NCBI RefSeq assembly: GCF_000280905.1
Contig: NZ_ALAP01000043.1
Coordinates: forward strand, 1 to 64,000
Direction of reading: 5' to 3'
From: Streptomyces sp. AA1529
GTDB lineage: Bacteria; Actinomycetota; Actinomycetes; Streptomycetales; Streptomycetaceae
Length of the DNA stretch: 64,000 nucleotides
This document shows, one piece after another, positions 1 through 12,088 of the stretch. Each line of letters starts with the position of its first letter. Position 1 is the first letter of the stretch. The notes under the pieces are model-generated. The model searched no databases. It saw only the letters and a program-made list of their open reading frames with translations, and was not told where the DNA came from. The position numbers and the translations under genes are program-made.

Positions 1-277
1 GGGGCCGGGGACGGGCTTCCGCGCCTTTCCCCGACGGCTGAAGCGCGCCGTCGGCGTACGGACCGTCACCGGCGGGCTGCGGGGAGAGGACCCCGCATCC
101 CCGCCCGAACCGAGAGGCTACGTGGCGTCCGGCGGTCCGGGGCGGGTCCGGGCACCAGGAGAGAGAATCTTCACGGCCGCCGCACCGGCGGTGCCACACC
201 GGAGTCCGGCAGTGTGCACGAGGAGTGACGGGCTCACCTCGTCGGCGGCGATCCCGTGGACCGCTCGCCGGGAGGAA
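1..277. other. No gene seen (window edge)
   Basis: This is GC-rich sequence downstream of the minus-strand gene that ends at 278. I see no convincing start, ribosome site or conserved product on either strand. A plus-strand open frame crosses it, but it runs on through the antisense of the neighbouring gene and gives a low-complexity product. It could hold a terminator or the promoter of a gene outside the window. Confidence 0.5.
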
Positions 278-967
278 TCACTCGCGGGAGTCGATCAACG
301 CGCACCACAGCCCGTGCCGCGGCGCACCGTCGGGAGCCGTCCACCCGACGGTGATGTGAGCGGCCGAATCCGTGGTCTCCGGCACGGTGTGGGCCGGCGG
401 CACGCGCAGGAACCGGAGCCACAGCGAGCCCTCGACGGGGAGGACGAGTGTCACGTCGGTGGAGCGCTTCCCGTCGTGCACCGCTCCGGTACCGGCATCC
501 TGGAGGGGCACGTCGGTGGCCGCGCGCACCCTGACGGTGCGGTCGGGGGTGTCGCTCCGGCTCTGCGCCTGGGCCTCGGCCCGTCCGGTGAGCAGCGCGT
601 AGAGCTGCGCCACCGCCACCGGGTCACGCGTGGCGTCGTAGACCCAGCGCTTGCCCAGCACGCCGTGCTCCAGCGTGCCGACGAGCGCGTCCTCCGCACC
701 GGCGAGCGGCGCCGCCCGGTAGGTCATCGGCGTCTGATAGGTCACCGGTTCGCCCCCGGCGCTGTCCGTGACCGCCATGAACTCGATGCCCACCTCGCCG
801 GAGGGGTCCTCCAGCCGGAAGCCGCCGGCCTTGGCGAGAACGGGCTGTTCCCCACTCGCGGCCTCACTCGCGGCCTCACCCGCGCGGTACCACGGCCGGG
901 AGGGCAGCCACCGGGTGAGCAGTTCCAGCTTGGTGGGGCTCAGCGTGGTGTGATGGATGATCGCCAT
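278..967 (-). CDS. Maltokinase N-terminal cap-like domain protein
   Basis: The 229-residue product opens with MAIIHHTTLSPTKLELL and then WLPSRPWYRAGE, which I recognise as the start of the small actinobacterial proteins annotated as maltokinase N-terminal cap-like. In maltokinase this module sits on the kinase fold; here it stands alone, with no kinase domain after it, so a binding or accessory role is an inference. I chose ATG 967; the frame runs on to 1039, but the extra 24 residues are low-complexity. Residues 80-130 contain the VGTLEHGVLGKRWVYDAT stretch typical of the family. No membrane segment or signal peptide is seen. It follows the TrkA-type gene on the same strand after 104 bases. 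Confidence 0.7.
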   Translation of the reverse strand: MAIIHHTTLSPTKLELLTRWLPSRPWYRAGEAASEAASGEQPVLAKAGGFRLEDPSGEVGIEFMAVTDSAGGEPVTYQTPMTYRAAPLAGAEDALVGTLEHGVLGKRWVYDATRDPVAVAQLYALLTGRAEAQAQSRSDTPDRTVRVRAATDVPLQDAGTGAVHDGKRSTDVTLVLPVEGSLWLRFLRVPPAHTVPETTDSAAHITVGWTAPDGAPRHGLWCALIDSRE

Positions 968-1071
968 GACCGGTGCCTTCCGTTCGAATCCGGACCGTAT
1001 CCTGCCAGCCCCGCCCTCCGGCCGGTACGCGGCCCGCACCCGTCACCCCGTCCCGGACGGCGCGGTGCCGT

Positions 1072-3027
1072 TCAGGGCACGGCGGTCGGCGGCTGCGGCT
1101 GGAGCTCGGCCAGGCCCTGCCGGGTCGCGGCCACCACGACCCGGTCCTCGGGGCGCAGGACGTAGTCCGGCCGGAGGTCCCAGACCAGGCCGGTCGGGCG
1201 CTGCTCCCCGTCGGCCGGGCGCGGGACGCCGAGGTCGGGGCGCCGCTCGGCCGGTGCCGTGGTGTCCAGCGCGAGGACCCGCCAGGCGCCCGGCCGGAAG
1301 GCCGCTTCGACGGTACGGCCCTCCAGCTGCGGATGGCCGGCGACAGTCAGCGCCGCGAAGACCAGCACTCTGCGCTCCACCGGTATCGCACCGAGGATCT
1401 GACGGCCCATCATCGCACCGGCGAAGGCCGGTGCGGCCAGGTGCGAGACGCTGCGGCTGCGGGTCAGCGCGTGCGGGTGGGTGGCACGCAGCGTCCGGAA
1501 CACGGCGGCCGCGAAGTCGTCGTCGTACAGCCGCAGCGCCACCCGCAGGTCCGCCTTGACCGTACGGGCGTACAGGGCGGCCTCCAGGTTGGTGGTGTCG
1601 GAGCTGGTCAGAGCGAGCAGCGAGTGGGCCCGATGGGTCTTGGCGGCCTCCAGGACGCCCTCCTGGGTGACGTCGCCGACCACCGTCGGCACCCGCAGAC
1701 GCCGGGCCAGGGCCACTCCGCGCGCCTCCAGGCTCTCCTCCACGCAGACGACGGGGATGTCGAGATCGCGCAACTGGGCCAGCACCCGGGTACCGACCTT
1801 GCCGAGCCCGAGCAGCACGACGTGACCGGAGAGTCCGCGCGGCGGGCGGCGCAGGGCGGCTGCGCTGCGGAACGCCCCCAGTGCCTCCAGCGCGCCCGCC
1901 ACCAGGAGCGGCAGCAGCGCGAGACCCACCAGCCCGGTCAGGAGCTGCAGCACCTGCCGCCCCGCGCTCTCGCCGAGCGCGGGGTCGTTGATGGCGAACA
2001 GGTCGAGCAGCGTGACGTAGGCGGCGTGGAGCAGATGGCCGCCGGTGATCAGCCAGGAGACGAGAGCGAGGGCGCACACGGCCAGCCCGGTGACGCCGAC
2101 GGACCAGCGCAGCCTGCGGGAGAAGAACTCCGAGAGCGGCCGGCCCCGGCCGGCCGGGCGTCCGGACGGCGGTGCGGGCCGGTTCCGGGCCACCGCTTCG
2201 AGGACGATCGTGCCGCGACCGGTGGCGGCCGAGACCGCCTGCGGCTCGGGCAGCAGCTGGGGGCCGGCCGTCCCGCTGCTGTCCGAACCCTCCTCGCCGC
2301 CCGGGTCGTTGACGGTCGCCGAGAGCAGAGCGAGCGTGCACAGGCCCGGGTCGGCGGTCCCGCGGCCGGACGGAGTACGCTCCGCCGCCCGCAGCAGCAG
2401 CCCGTCGGCATGGACGATCTTGCTGGTGCCCGCGATCGCCGTGGCCGCCAGTGCCGGAGCGGCGGTGTCGGCATCGGAGAGCACGGTGGTGGACGCGTCG
2501 GCGGTGGCGGGGTCCAGGTCGGGCAGGGCGACCAGCGCGGCCTGGTCGAGGAGCTGTTCCAGGTGCTGGCCGAGCCTGCGGTTGTAGAGCCGGATCACCA
2601 GCCGCAGCCCCGGATTGAGCCTGCGGGCCGCCAGGGCGGCGTGGATGTTCGTCTCGTCGTCGTCGTGGACGAGGGCCAGCGCGGCGGCCCCGGCCACCCC
2701 CGCCGACTCCAGCACCTCTTCGGTGAGCGCGTCGGCCTCCAGCCGGTGCGGATCCGCCCCGGGCGCGGGCGGCCCGCCGGTGACGGCCGCCGAGACCCGT
2801 CCCAGCAGCGCTGCGGCCCGCCCCTGGCGGGGAGCGGACAGCCGCGGCGGCCCGGCAGGCGCGCCGCCGGGGAGGACGAGCGTGACGCGGGCTCGGTAGA
2901 CGTCGCGGAGCTCGGTCGCCAGACGATGCGCCAGTGCGTCGTCGCCGCAGACGATCATGTGTCCGGCGAAGCGGTCGGGGTCGAACTGATCGGGCAGTGT
3001 GGGCACCTGCGTAGCGTGCCCTGTCAC
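1072..3027 (-). CDS. Membrane protein with two TrkA-N/RCK-type NAD-binding domains
   Basis: The 651-residue protein has a nucleotide-binding-like N-terminal domain (HMIVCGDDALAHRLATEL near residue 23). A central hydrophobic block at about residues 310-400 gives two to four membrane helices. A second, classical Rossmann fold follows with the glycine motif VVLLGLGKVGTRVLAQL and then an acidic residue (VEE) at the end of strand two. This order is known from TrkA-like and ion-channel proteins that gate potassium or other cations in response to NAD(H). The middle block lacks a clear TVGYG-like selectivity filter, so I call it a putative transport or channel regulator, not a proven channel. The start is GTG 3027 behind a GGAG. 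Confidence 0.7.
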   Translation of the reverse strand: MTGHATQVPTLPDQFDPDRFAGHMIVCGDDALAHRLATELRDVYRARVTLVLPGGAPAGPPRLSAPRQGRAAALLGRVSAAVTGGPPAPGADPHRLEADALTEEVLESAGVAGAAALALVHDDDETNIHAALAARRLNPGLRLVIRLYNRRLGQHLEQLLDQAALVALPDLDPATADASTTVLSDADTAAPALAATAIAGTSKIVHADGLLLRAAERTPSGRGTADPGLCTLALLSATVNDPGGEEGSDSSGTAGPQLLPEPQAVSAATGRGTIVLEAVARNRPAPPSGRPAGRGRPLSEFFSRRLRWSVGVTGLAVCALALVSWLITGGHLLHAAYVTLLDLFAINDPALGESAGRQVLQLLTGLVGLALLPLLVAGALEALGAFRSAAALRRPPRGLSGHVVLLGLGKVGTRVLAQLRDLDIPVVCVEESLEARGVALARRLRVPTVVGDVTQEGVLEAAKTHRAHSLLALTSSDTTNLEAALYARTVKADLRVALRLYDDDFAAAVFRTLRATHPHALTRSRSVSHLAAPAFAGAMMGRQILGAIPVERRVLVFAALTVAGHPQLEGRTVEAAFRPGAWRVLALDTTAPAERRPDLGVPRPADGEQRPTGLVWDLRPDYVLRPEDRVVVAATRQGLAELQPQPPTAVP

Positions 3028-3183
3028 AGCTCCGGTCGCACCTCGCGGCGGGACGGCCGTGAGCAGCCGCGCTGCCCGGCCCCGGAGGACGGTGGCGGCC
3101 CCGCCACCTCTTGACCCCGGTGGGCGCAGCCACTAATTTACGCTCGAAGTGGATTCATGACACCGAAAGGAGGCGGCTCGAGG

Positions 3184-3261
3184 ATGCGTGTCTACTCCGA
3201 TCTGAGCCGCCTCGCCCGCCGCACCGTCTGGGTGCCGGGCCGGGTCGCGCACGGCTGCTGA
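3184..3261 (+). CDS. Candidate leader peptide upstream of xdh genes
   Basis: This 25-codon frame reads MRVYSDLSRLARRTVW and ends HGC then TGA. It sits behind a very strong ribosome site (AAAGGAGGCGG at 3167-3177). It resembles the short conserved leader peptides seen in streptomycetes (pattern M-x-x-H/Y-x-D-L-x-R-x-A). It lies about 185 bases before the xdhA start in a long 5' region. That it attenuates xdh transcription is an inference. No obvious paired terminator/antiterminator was found by eye. Confidence 0.5.
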   Translation: MRVYSDLSRLARRTVWVPGRVAHGC

Positions 3262-3446
3262 CAAAAGCCGCTCCGACGTGCCCCCGTGGCACGATTTCGC
3301 ATTCTTCTCCACCATTCTCCGGCGCGCCGCCGACGCGTGCCGTCATGCGCTCGCTCCTCTTCTGCTGCGTATCCGAACACAGAAAGCTGCCTGAAATTGG
3401 CGAACACAATGAACCGACCTGCCCCGGCCCGGAACGGAGGCACGTC

Positions 3447-4927
3447 ATGGTAGCGGCACGGATCACGGTCAACGGGAAAGAAACCCCCATCGAACCGGCA
3501 CCGCCCCACGCCACGGTGCTGGACTTCCTCCGCGAGCGCGGCCTCACCGGCACCAAGGAAGGCTGTGCCGAGGGCGAATGCGGCGCCTGCTCGGTCCTGG
3601 TGGCCCGGGCCGGGGTGGACAAGCCCACCGACTGGGTGGCGGTCAACGCCTGCCTGGTCCCGGCAGCCTCGCTCGACGGCCAGGAGATCGTCACCTCGGA
3701 AGGCCTCGCCACCGCCGGTGCGCCCGGCACGCCGCCGGCCCTGCACCCGGTGCAGGAGGAGATGGCGGTCCGCGGCGGCTCCCAATGCGGCTACTGCACA
3801 CCGGGGTTCGTCTGCAGCATGGCCGCCGAGTACTACCGGCCGGACCGCTGCGCGCACCCCGAACCCGCCGAGAGCGGCGAGGGCGGGCACGGCGCGGCCG
3901 ACGCCGAGCACGGCCCCAACGGGTTCGACCTGCACGCGCTGAGCGGCAACCTGTGCCGCTGCACCGGATACCGGCCCATCCGCGATGCCGCGTTCGCCGT
4001 CGGCACGCCCACCGCCGAGGACCCGCTGGCGCAGCGGCGCGAGCAGCCGGCGCCCGCGCCGGTCGCCACCGAGTACGCCCAGGGCGATGCGGTGCTGCTG
4101 CGGAAGAGCACCTTGGCCGACACCCTGCGGCTGCTGCGCGAGCGGCCCGACGCGGTGGTCGTCGCCGGCTCCACCGACTGGGGTGTCGAGGTCAACATCC
4201 GCTCCCGCCGCGCCGGCTGCGTCGTCGCCGTCGACCGGCTTCCCGAACTGCGCGAGCTGCACGTCGGGTCCGACACCGTCGAGATCGGGGCGGCCCTGAC
4301 ACTCACCGAGATCGAACGCCGGCTGGACGGCGCGGTGCCGCTGCTGGCGGAACTGTTCCCGCAGTTCGCGTCCCGGCTGATCCGCAACGGCGCCACGCTC
4401 GGCGGCAACCTGGGCACCGGTTCGCCCATCGGGGACAGTCCGCCCGTGCTGCTCGCGCTGGAGGCGTCGCTGGTGCTCGCGGACGCCGACGGCGAGCGCG
4501 AGGTGCCGCTGGCGGACTACTTCACCGGCTACCGGCAGAGCGTCCGCCGTCCCGGCGAACTGATCCGCGCCGTGCGCCTCCCGCTCCCGCTCTCGCCGCT
4601 CGTGGGCTTCCACAAGATCGCCAAGCGGCGGTTCGACGACATCTCCAGCGTGGCGGTCGCCTTCGCGCTCGACGTCGAGGACGGAGTCGTGCGCAAGGCG
4701 CGCATCGGCCTGGGCGGGGTGGCCGCCACGCCGGTCCGCGCCCTCGCCGTCGAAGCGGCCCTGGAGGGCGAGCCGTGGACGGCCGGGACCGTCCAGGCCG
4801 CGGCCGGGGTCCTGCGGGCCCAGGGCACACCGATGAACGACCACCGGGCCAGCGCCGACTACCGCTCGGCGATGCTCGGTCAGAGCCTGCTGAAGCTGTA
4901 CGCGCAAACCACCGAGGCGGTGCCGTC

Positions 4928-4931
<4 letters not shown>
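3447..4931 (+). CDS. xdhA: Xanthine dehydrogenase small subunit (2Fe-2S and FAD)
   Basis: The 494-residue cytosolic electron-transfer subunit of a molybdenum hydroxylase carries two 2Fe-2S clusters and FAD. The plant-type ferredoxin cluster uses Cys40, Cys45, Cys48 and Cys69. The second cluster uses the CGYC pair (Cys114, Cys117) and the CRC pair (about Cys170 and Cys172). The FAD domain follows with VVAGSTDWGVEVN and LGGNLGTGSPIGDSPP. ATG 3447 is chosen because GGAACGGAGG lies six bases upstream and the protein begins as the family does; the frame opens much earlier, at 3111, without family similarity. A His/Asp/Glu-rich insert of about 30 residues separates the two parts of the second cluster. 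The stop overlaps the xdhB start (ATGA), so the two are translationally coupled. Confidence 0.93.
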
Positions 4932-7339
<2,408 letters not shown>

Positions 7340-7340
7340 C

Positions 7341-8150
7341 ATGACGTGGATCGCCGCGGTCGCGCGGTTGCGAGCACGCCGGGAGCCCGGTGTGCTGGTG
7401 ACCGTCGCGGCCGCGCGCGGCCACGCGCCGCGCGACGCCGGCGCCAAACTCGTGGTGGGGCGGAGCGGGACCTGGGGGTCGATCGGTGGCGGCAACGTGG
7501 AAGCCGTCGCGATCGACCGGGCCCGGGAACTGCTCGCCGCGTCCGAGCCGGAGCCGGAGCTGATGGATTTCGCACTGAACGACAAGGTGACCAACGAGCA
7601 CGGCGTGCAGTGCTGCGGCGGCACGGTCTCGGTGCTGCTCGAACCGCTCCCGGTGGTCCGGGCGGTGGCGGTCTTCGGCGTCGGGCACGTCGGGCTGGAA
7701 CTGGCCCGCATCCTGGCGCGTCAGGACCTGGATCTGCATCTGGTCGACAGCCGCGCCGAGATCCTCGCCGCGGAGCGGCTGGATGTGCTGTCCGACGCGG
7801 TGGCGCAGGTGCGGGTGCACCACACGCCGCTGCTGCCCGAGGAGGTACTGGCGGAGTTGCCGCACGGCACCCACGTGCTGATCATGACCCATGACCACGC
7901 CGAGGACGCCGCGCTGTGCGATGCGGCGCTGCGGGCGAGTCATCTGGGCCCCGTCGGGCTGATCGGGTCGGCCGCCAAATGGGCACGTTTCCGCAAGCGG
8001 CTGGCCACCGAGGGCGGCCACGACGACGCGGCCATCGACCGGATCAAGACCCCGATCGGGCTGGCCGACATCACCGGCAAGTCTCCCGCGACCATCGCCG
8101 TGAGCGTCGCGGCCGATGTGCTGCGCACCTTCGAGGCCCAGGAGAGCTGA
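7341..8150 (+). CDS. xdhC: Xanthine dehydrogenase accessory protein XdhC
   Basis: This protein of about 269 residues belongs to the XdhC/CoxI family, which binds molybdenum cofactor, promotes its sulfuration and inserts it into XdhB. The N-terminal domain has PGVLVTVAAARGHAPRDAGAK, SIGGGNVE and the paired cysteines in CCGGTVSVLLEP. The C-terminal Rossmann domain has AVFGVGHVGLELARIL and the late GLIGSAAKWARFRKRL helix. ATG 7341 is one base after the xdhB stop; GTG 7332 is an alternative that would overlap. The gene closes the xdhABC operon and is followed at once by a hairpin. Confidence 0.92.
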   Translation: MTWIAAVARLRARREPGVLVTVAAARGHAPRDAGAKLVVGRSGTWGSIGGGNVEAVAIDRARELLAASEPEPELMDFALNDKVTNEHGVQCCGGTVSVLLEPLPVVRAVAVFGVGHVGLELARILARQDLDLHLVDSRAEILAAERLDVLSDAVAQVRVHHTPLLPEEVLAELPHGTHVLIMTHDHAEDAALCDAALRASHLGPVGLIGSAAKWARFRKRLATEGGHDDAAIDRIKTPIGLADITGKSPATIAVSVAADVLRTFEAQES

Positions 8151-8155
8151 CTCCC

Positions 8156-8175
8156 CACCCCGGCCGACCGGGGTG
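8156..8175 (+). terminator. Hairpin after xdhC
   Basis: A perfect inverted repeat, CACCCCGG then CCGA then CCGGGGTG, starts six bases after the xdhC stop. No U-run follows, which is usual for GC-rich actinobacterial terminators. It probably ends the xdhABC message. Confidence 0.6.
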
Positions 8176-8954
8176 CCCCGGCCCCGGCCCGACGCGCGTG
8201 GTCGTACGAACCGCCAGGGCTGTGGGCCGCACGGGACATCCCCCGCGCACCCCCGCGCACCCGTGGAGGCCCGGCACGACCCCGGGCGGCTGTCGCGGCG
8301 CAGCCGTCCCGGCCGGGCGCGACGGCGCGGGTGCGGATCGGCTCCCGGCACGGCCTGCTCCCGGAGGCGACCACGGGGTCACGGCCTGCGACCGCACTTG
8401 TAGGACCCTACGAATCACCGGGCCGACTCCGCCCATTGTTTGGTCCTTCGCTCCCTGGCCGATCTTGACCGGCGGCCTGTCTAATTCTTGCAGCAGACGC
8501 GACGGAGCGAGGGACTGTTGTACGGCGTGCAGAATCCAGCGTGCCTCTCCGGCATGGGTATTGCTTTCGGTCACCACCGTGACCCCGCTGCCTTTCGCCT
8601 TTCCGGAGAAGTGGACCGGCTGATACGACTCGAGGGTGGCGCGCTCGGAAAGCAAGCCGACACCATCTCTCCGTTCTCCGATTCTCCGCTTAACGCTCCC
8701 GTTGTCCCCGGCATTCGAAAGGGAGAAATAGCGGTGCGCGGAAAAGGTGCCGGTACGGGTGTCCCGCACGGTTTCGAGTCGGACGCGGCAGAGCGGAATT
8801 CGCGCCGTCCGCACGTCGTCCTGAACCGGCCCGGCCCCCGCCGGCACCCCCACGGCCCCGACTCCGCACAGTCCGGGCCGCCGCTCTTCCAGGCCGTCCG
8901 CCCACCCGAACCCGGGACACCCCCATCCGCCCACCCACACCCGAAGGAACACCC
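8176..8954. other. Long gap before guanine deaminase; unresolved
   Basis: This is a 780-base stretch between xdhC and guaD. From about 8400 to 8800 the GC is visibly lower than in the genes around it. A minus-strand open frame (8071-8952) has a fairly natural composition in its middle (for example ERATLESYQPVHFSGKAKG) but no recognisable family and no supported start. The plus strand gives only low-complexity peptides. The last 150 bases presumably carry the guaD promoter, and AAGGAA at 8943 is its ribosome site. Confidence 0.4.
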
Positions 8955-9458
8955 ATGACCACCCGCATCGCAGAGACCGGCAACCGTGAGCTCGAGCGCG
9001 CCTGGATGGAGCGGGCCGTGCAGCTCGCCACCACCAGCGTCCACAACGGCGGCGGCCCGTTCGGCGCCCTGATAGCCAAGGACGGCGACATCGTCGCCCT
9101 CGGCAACAACCAGGTCACCTCCAGCCTCGACCCCACCGCGCACGCGGAGGTCAGCGCCATCCGCGCCGCCTGCAAGGAACTCGACACCTTCAGCCTGGAC
9201 GGCTGCACCCTGGTCACGTCCTGCGAGCCCTGCCCGATGTGCCTGTCCTCCGCGCTGTGGGCGCGCGTCGACCGGCTCATCTTCTCCGCCGACCGCCACG
9301 ACGCCGCCGTGGCGGGCTTCGACGACCGCAAGTTCTACGACCTGTTCGAGAAGCGGCCGCAGGAGTCGTGGCCGATGGCCGTGGAGCACCTCGACCTGCC
9401 CCAGCGCACCCAGCCGTTCGACGCCTGGGTCGGCAAGGCCGACCGCATCGCCTACTGA
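8955..9458 (+). CDS. guaD: Guanine deaminase (CDA superfamily)
   Basis: The 167-residue zinc deaminase converts guanine to xanthine and feeds the XDH encoded upstream. It has the cytidine-deaminase-fold signature: His63-Ala-Glu65 (zinc ligand and proton shuttle) and CEPCPMC, with Cys93 and Cys96 as zinc ligands. Size and the C-terminal AWVGKADRIAY match the small Bacillus GuaD-type enzymes, not the large amidohydrolase-type ones. The start ATG 8955 follows AAGGAACACCC. A related nucleoside deaminase activity is possible, but the xdh context favours guanine. Confidence 0.88.
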   Translation: MTTRIAETGNRELERAWMERAVQLATTSVHNGGGPFGALIAKDGDIVALGNNQVTSSLDPTAHAEVSAIRAACKELDTFSLDGCTLVTSCEPCPMCLSSALWARVDRLIFSADRHDAAVAGFDDRKFYDLFEKRPQESWPMAVEHLDLPQRTQPFDAWVGKADRIAY

Positions 9459-9652
9459 CCCGCAGCCCGTCAGTGGGCCGGGCGTCTCCTGCGCGGGCGC
9501 ACACGTACCGCGGCACCGGGTCTCGCGCCCGTCGCCGGCCTGCGAACGGGATCTGCCACCGGGGAGGAGGACGCCGCGGGGGCGACACGGTCCGGTCCTC
9601 CCGCGGCGGAATCCGGTGGCGGGTCCGGACGGCACGCACGACCATGCCACGC

Positions 9653-10210
9653 ATGAGTGAGCGAAGCGCACGCTGGACCAAGGCGACCGTCCACCCGGAC
9701 ATGTGGGCCGACCCCGAGGACGATCCCCGCAACGACGGACCGGCTCCGGAGGGGGAACTCGGCGCGCTGCAGGACTGCCTGACGAACTACCGCACGACCC
9801 TGCTGCTGAAGTGCGAGGGTCTGGACGCGGAACAGCTGGCCCGCCGGTCGGTGCCGCCGTCCACGATGTCGCTCCTCGGGCTGCTCCGGCACCTCGCCGA
9901 GGTGGAACGCGACTGGCGCAACTGGCTCGGCCGCGAAGCCCCGCTGCCGAAGCTGTACGGCCGACGGGACGCCGACTTCGACGGCGCCGTGCCCGAGCAG
10001 GCCGTCGTCGAGGCCGCGTACCGCGATCTGGAGCGTGAGCAGAGCGAGACGGACGCGGCACTGGCCGGCTACCCGGACCTGGGCGAGCGGGTGGGCGAGG
10101 ACGGCATCGCGATCCGGGAGCTGCTCGTGCACCGGATCGAGGAGTACGCGCGGCACTGCGGGCACGCGGACTTCCTGCGGGAGCGCGTCGACGGCAGAGT
10201 GGGCCAGTGA
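9653..10210 (+). CDS. DinB family protein
   Basis: The protein of about 185 residues has the DinB/DUF664 four-helix pattern common in Streptomyces: RWTKATVHPDMWADPEDDPR at the front, then SLLGLLRHLAEVERDWRNW and VHRIEEYARHCGHADFLRE. The His residues in HLAEVE, VHRIEEYARH and HADFLRE are where this fold usually binds a divalent metal. Members act as metal-dependent thiol transferases or have no known substrate. ATG 9653 is used; ATG 9644 three codons earlier is equally in frame. It ends convergent with the next gene. Confidence 0.85.
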   Translation: MSERSARWTKATVHPDMWADPEDDPRNDGPAPEGELGALQDCLTNYRTTLLLKCEGLDAEQLARRSVPPSTMSLLGLLRHLAEVERDWRNWLGREAPLPKLYGRRDADFDGAVPEQAVVEAAYRDLEREQSETDAALAGYPDLGERVGEDGIAIRELLVHRIEEYARHCGHADFLRERVDGRVGQ

Positions 10211-10339
10211 CGGTGCGCCGGGAGCAGTCCGCGGTCTTCGGGGCGCGGGCTGCCCGTCGCCGGTCCACCGCCCCGCAGTGCCGCGGAGGCCGGAGCACAC
10301 GGAGCACACGCCGGGCCGGCCGGGTGCGGGTCCCGCCCG

Positions 10340-11893
10340 TCAGAGCCCGAGTACGGCCATGGCGGCGTTGTGCCCCGGGATACCGCTGACACCGCCGCCG
10401 CGCACGGCCCCCGCACCGCAGAGCAGGACATTGGCGTGCCCGGTCTCCACTCCCCAGCGGCCGGTGCCCTCCTGCGCGTGCGGGAAGGCGAGGTCACGGT
10501 GGAAGATGTTGCCGCCGGGGAGCCGCAGGTCGCGTTCCAGGTCGAGCGGCGTCTTCGCCTCGATGCAGGGCCGGCCGTCGGCGTCCTCGGCCAGGCAGTC
10601 GGCGAGGGGCTCGGCGAGATGGCCGTCGAGCTGGGCCAGGGTCGAGGCCAGCAGGCTCTCGCGCACCGCGTCGTTGTCGGCGGCGAAGAGGCGGGCCGGG
10701 GTGTGCAGTCCGAAGAGGGTGAGGGTGTGGTAGCCCCGGCCGGCCAGCTCCGGTCCCAGGACGGTGGGATCCGTCAGGGAGTGGCAGTAGATCTCGGACG
10801 GCGGAGCCGAGGGCGGCCGGCCCTCGGCGGCTTCGGAGTACGCGGTGGCCAACTGCTCGTAGCCCTCGGCGATGTGGAACGTCCCGGCGAAAGCCTGCCG
10901 CGGATCGACGGCGGGATCGCGGAGCTGCGGGAGCCGCTTCAGCAGCATGTTGACCTTGAGTTGGGCGCCCTCGGTGGCTGCGGGCGGCCGCTCGCCCAGC
11001 AGTGCGGCCAGCTCGTGGGGCGAGGCGCCCACCAGCACATGACCGGCCGCGACGGTGCCGTATCCCTCGGCTGTCCGGTAGGCGACCTCGGCCTGCCGGT
11101 GGCCGTCGGTCTCGATGCCGGTCACCTGGTGGCCGGTGGCGAACTCCGCACCCGCCGACCGCGCTGCTGCGGCCAGCGTGTCCGTGAGCTGCCCCATGCC
11201 GCCGACGGGGACGTCCCAGTCGCCGGTGCCGTTGCCGATCACGTGGTAGAGGAAGCACCGGTTCTGCTTCAGGGACGGGTCGTGGGCGTCCGCGAAGGTC
11301 CCGATCAGCGCGTCCGTGAGGACGACGCCGCGCACCAGGTCGTCGCGGAAGTACGCCTCGACGGCGGCACCGAGCGGCTCCTCGAACAGGGTGCGCCAGG
11401 CACTGTCGTCGTCCACCCGGCGGCGCAGCTCCTCCCGGGTGGGCAGCGGCTCGGTCAGGGTGGGGAAGACGCGCTCGGCGACGCGCCGGGTCATGCCGTG
11501 GAAGTCCTCCCAGGCGCGGTACTCGGCGGTGCCGTGGGTGAGCCGCTCGAACGACTGCCGCGTCGCGTCGGCGCGGTCGTCCACGAGCAGACCCGTGGCG
11601 CGGCCGTCCCGCCGGACCGGGGTGTACGAGGAGACCGACCGCTTCCGGAGCGTCAGCTCCAGCCCCAGATCCCGCACGATCTTCCGCGGGAGCAGGCTCA
11701 CCAGGTACGAGTAGCGGGACAGGCGGGCCTCCAATCCGGCGAAGGGCCGCGAGGAGACGGCGGCCCCGCCGGTGCTGCCCAGCCGCTCCAGCACCAGCAC
11801 GCTGCGGCCCGCCCGGGCCAGGTAGGCGGCGGCGACCAGACCGTTGTGGCCGCCGCCGACGATGACGGCGTCGTATCGCTCGTGTGCGGGCAT
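10340..11893 (-). CDS. Phytoene desaturase-like FAD-dependent oxidoreductase
   Basis: The 517-residue protein opens with the dinucleotide fold YDAVIVGGGHNGLVAAAYLARAG and VLVLERLGSTGGAA, the hallmark of the carotenoid-desaturase and amine-oxidase superfamily. The C-terminus carries the second FAD motif (NVLLCGAGAVRGGGVSGIPGHNAA). There are no carotenoid biosynthesis neighbours, so the substrate is unknown; many stand-alone paralogues of this type exist in streptomycetes. Start ATG 11893. It is convergent with the DinB-like gene and divergent from the small membrane gene at 12089. Confidence 0.85.
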   Translation of the reverse strand: MPAHERYDAVIVGGGHNGLVAAAYLARAGRSVLVLERLGSTGGAAVSSRPFAGLEARLSRYSYLVSLLPRKIVRDLGLELTLRKRSVSSYTPVRRDGRATGLLVDDRADATRQSFERLTHGTAEYRAWEDFHGMTRRVAERVFPTLTEPLPTREELRRRVDDDSAWRTLFEEPLGAAVEAYFRDDLVRGVVLTDALIGTFADAHDPSLKQNRCFLYHVIGNGTGDWDVPVGGMGQLTDTLAAAARSAGAEFATGHQVTGIETDGHRQAEVAYRTAEGYGTVAAGHVLVGASPHELAALLGERPPAATEGAQLKVNMLLKRLPQLRDPAVDPRQAFAGTFHIAEGYEQLATAYSEAAEGRPPSAPPSEIYCHSLTDPTVLGPELAGRGYHTLTLFGLHTPARLFAADNDAVRESLLASTLAQLDGHLAEPLADCLAEDADGRPCIEAKTPLDLERDLRLPGGNIFHRDLAFPHAQEGTGRWGVETGHANVLLCGAGAVRGGGVSGIPGHNAAMAVLGL

Positions 11894-12088
11894 GCGCTCT
11901 TCCTAGCACGGGGAAGCGGGGGCCGTGCAGATCCCGCGCGCCGCACGCGGGCGACGCCCGCGCCGGGCCGCCGCGTCCGTTCCTCCCTCCCTCCCGACGG
12001 TGCCGTGGCGGTCGCCTCCCGGCCCGGTCTGAGATCGGAGAGCCCCTGCCGTATCCATGTGTGTGAGGGGGGTGTTGGAAACGGTCGC

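Noticed and set aside
8488..8958. Plus-strand 156-codon frame before guanine deaminase
   Set aside because: No family, poor start context, and its end overlaps the guaD start; composition turns Pro/His-rich.
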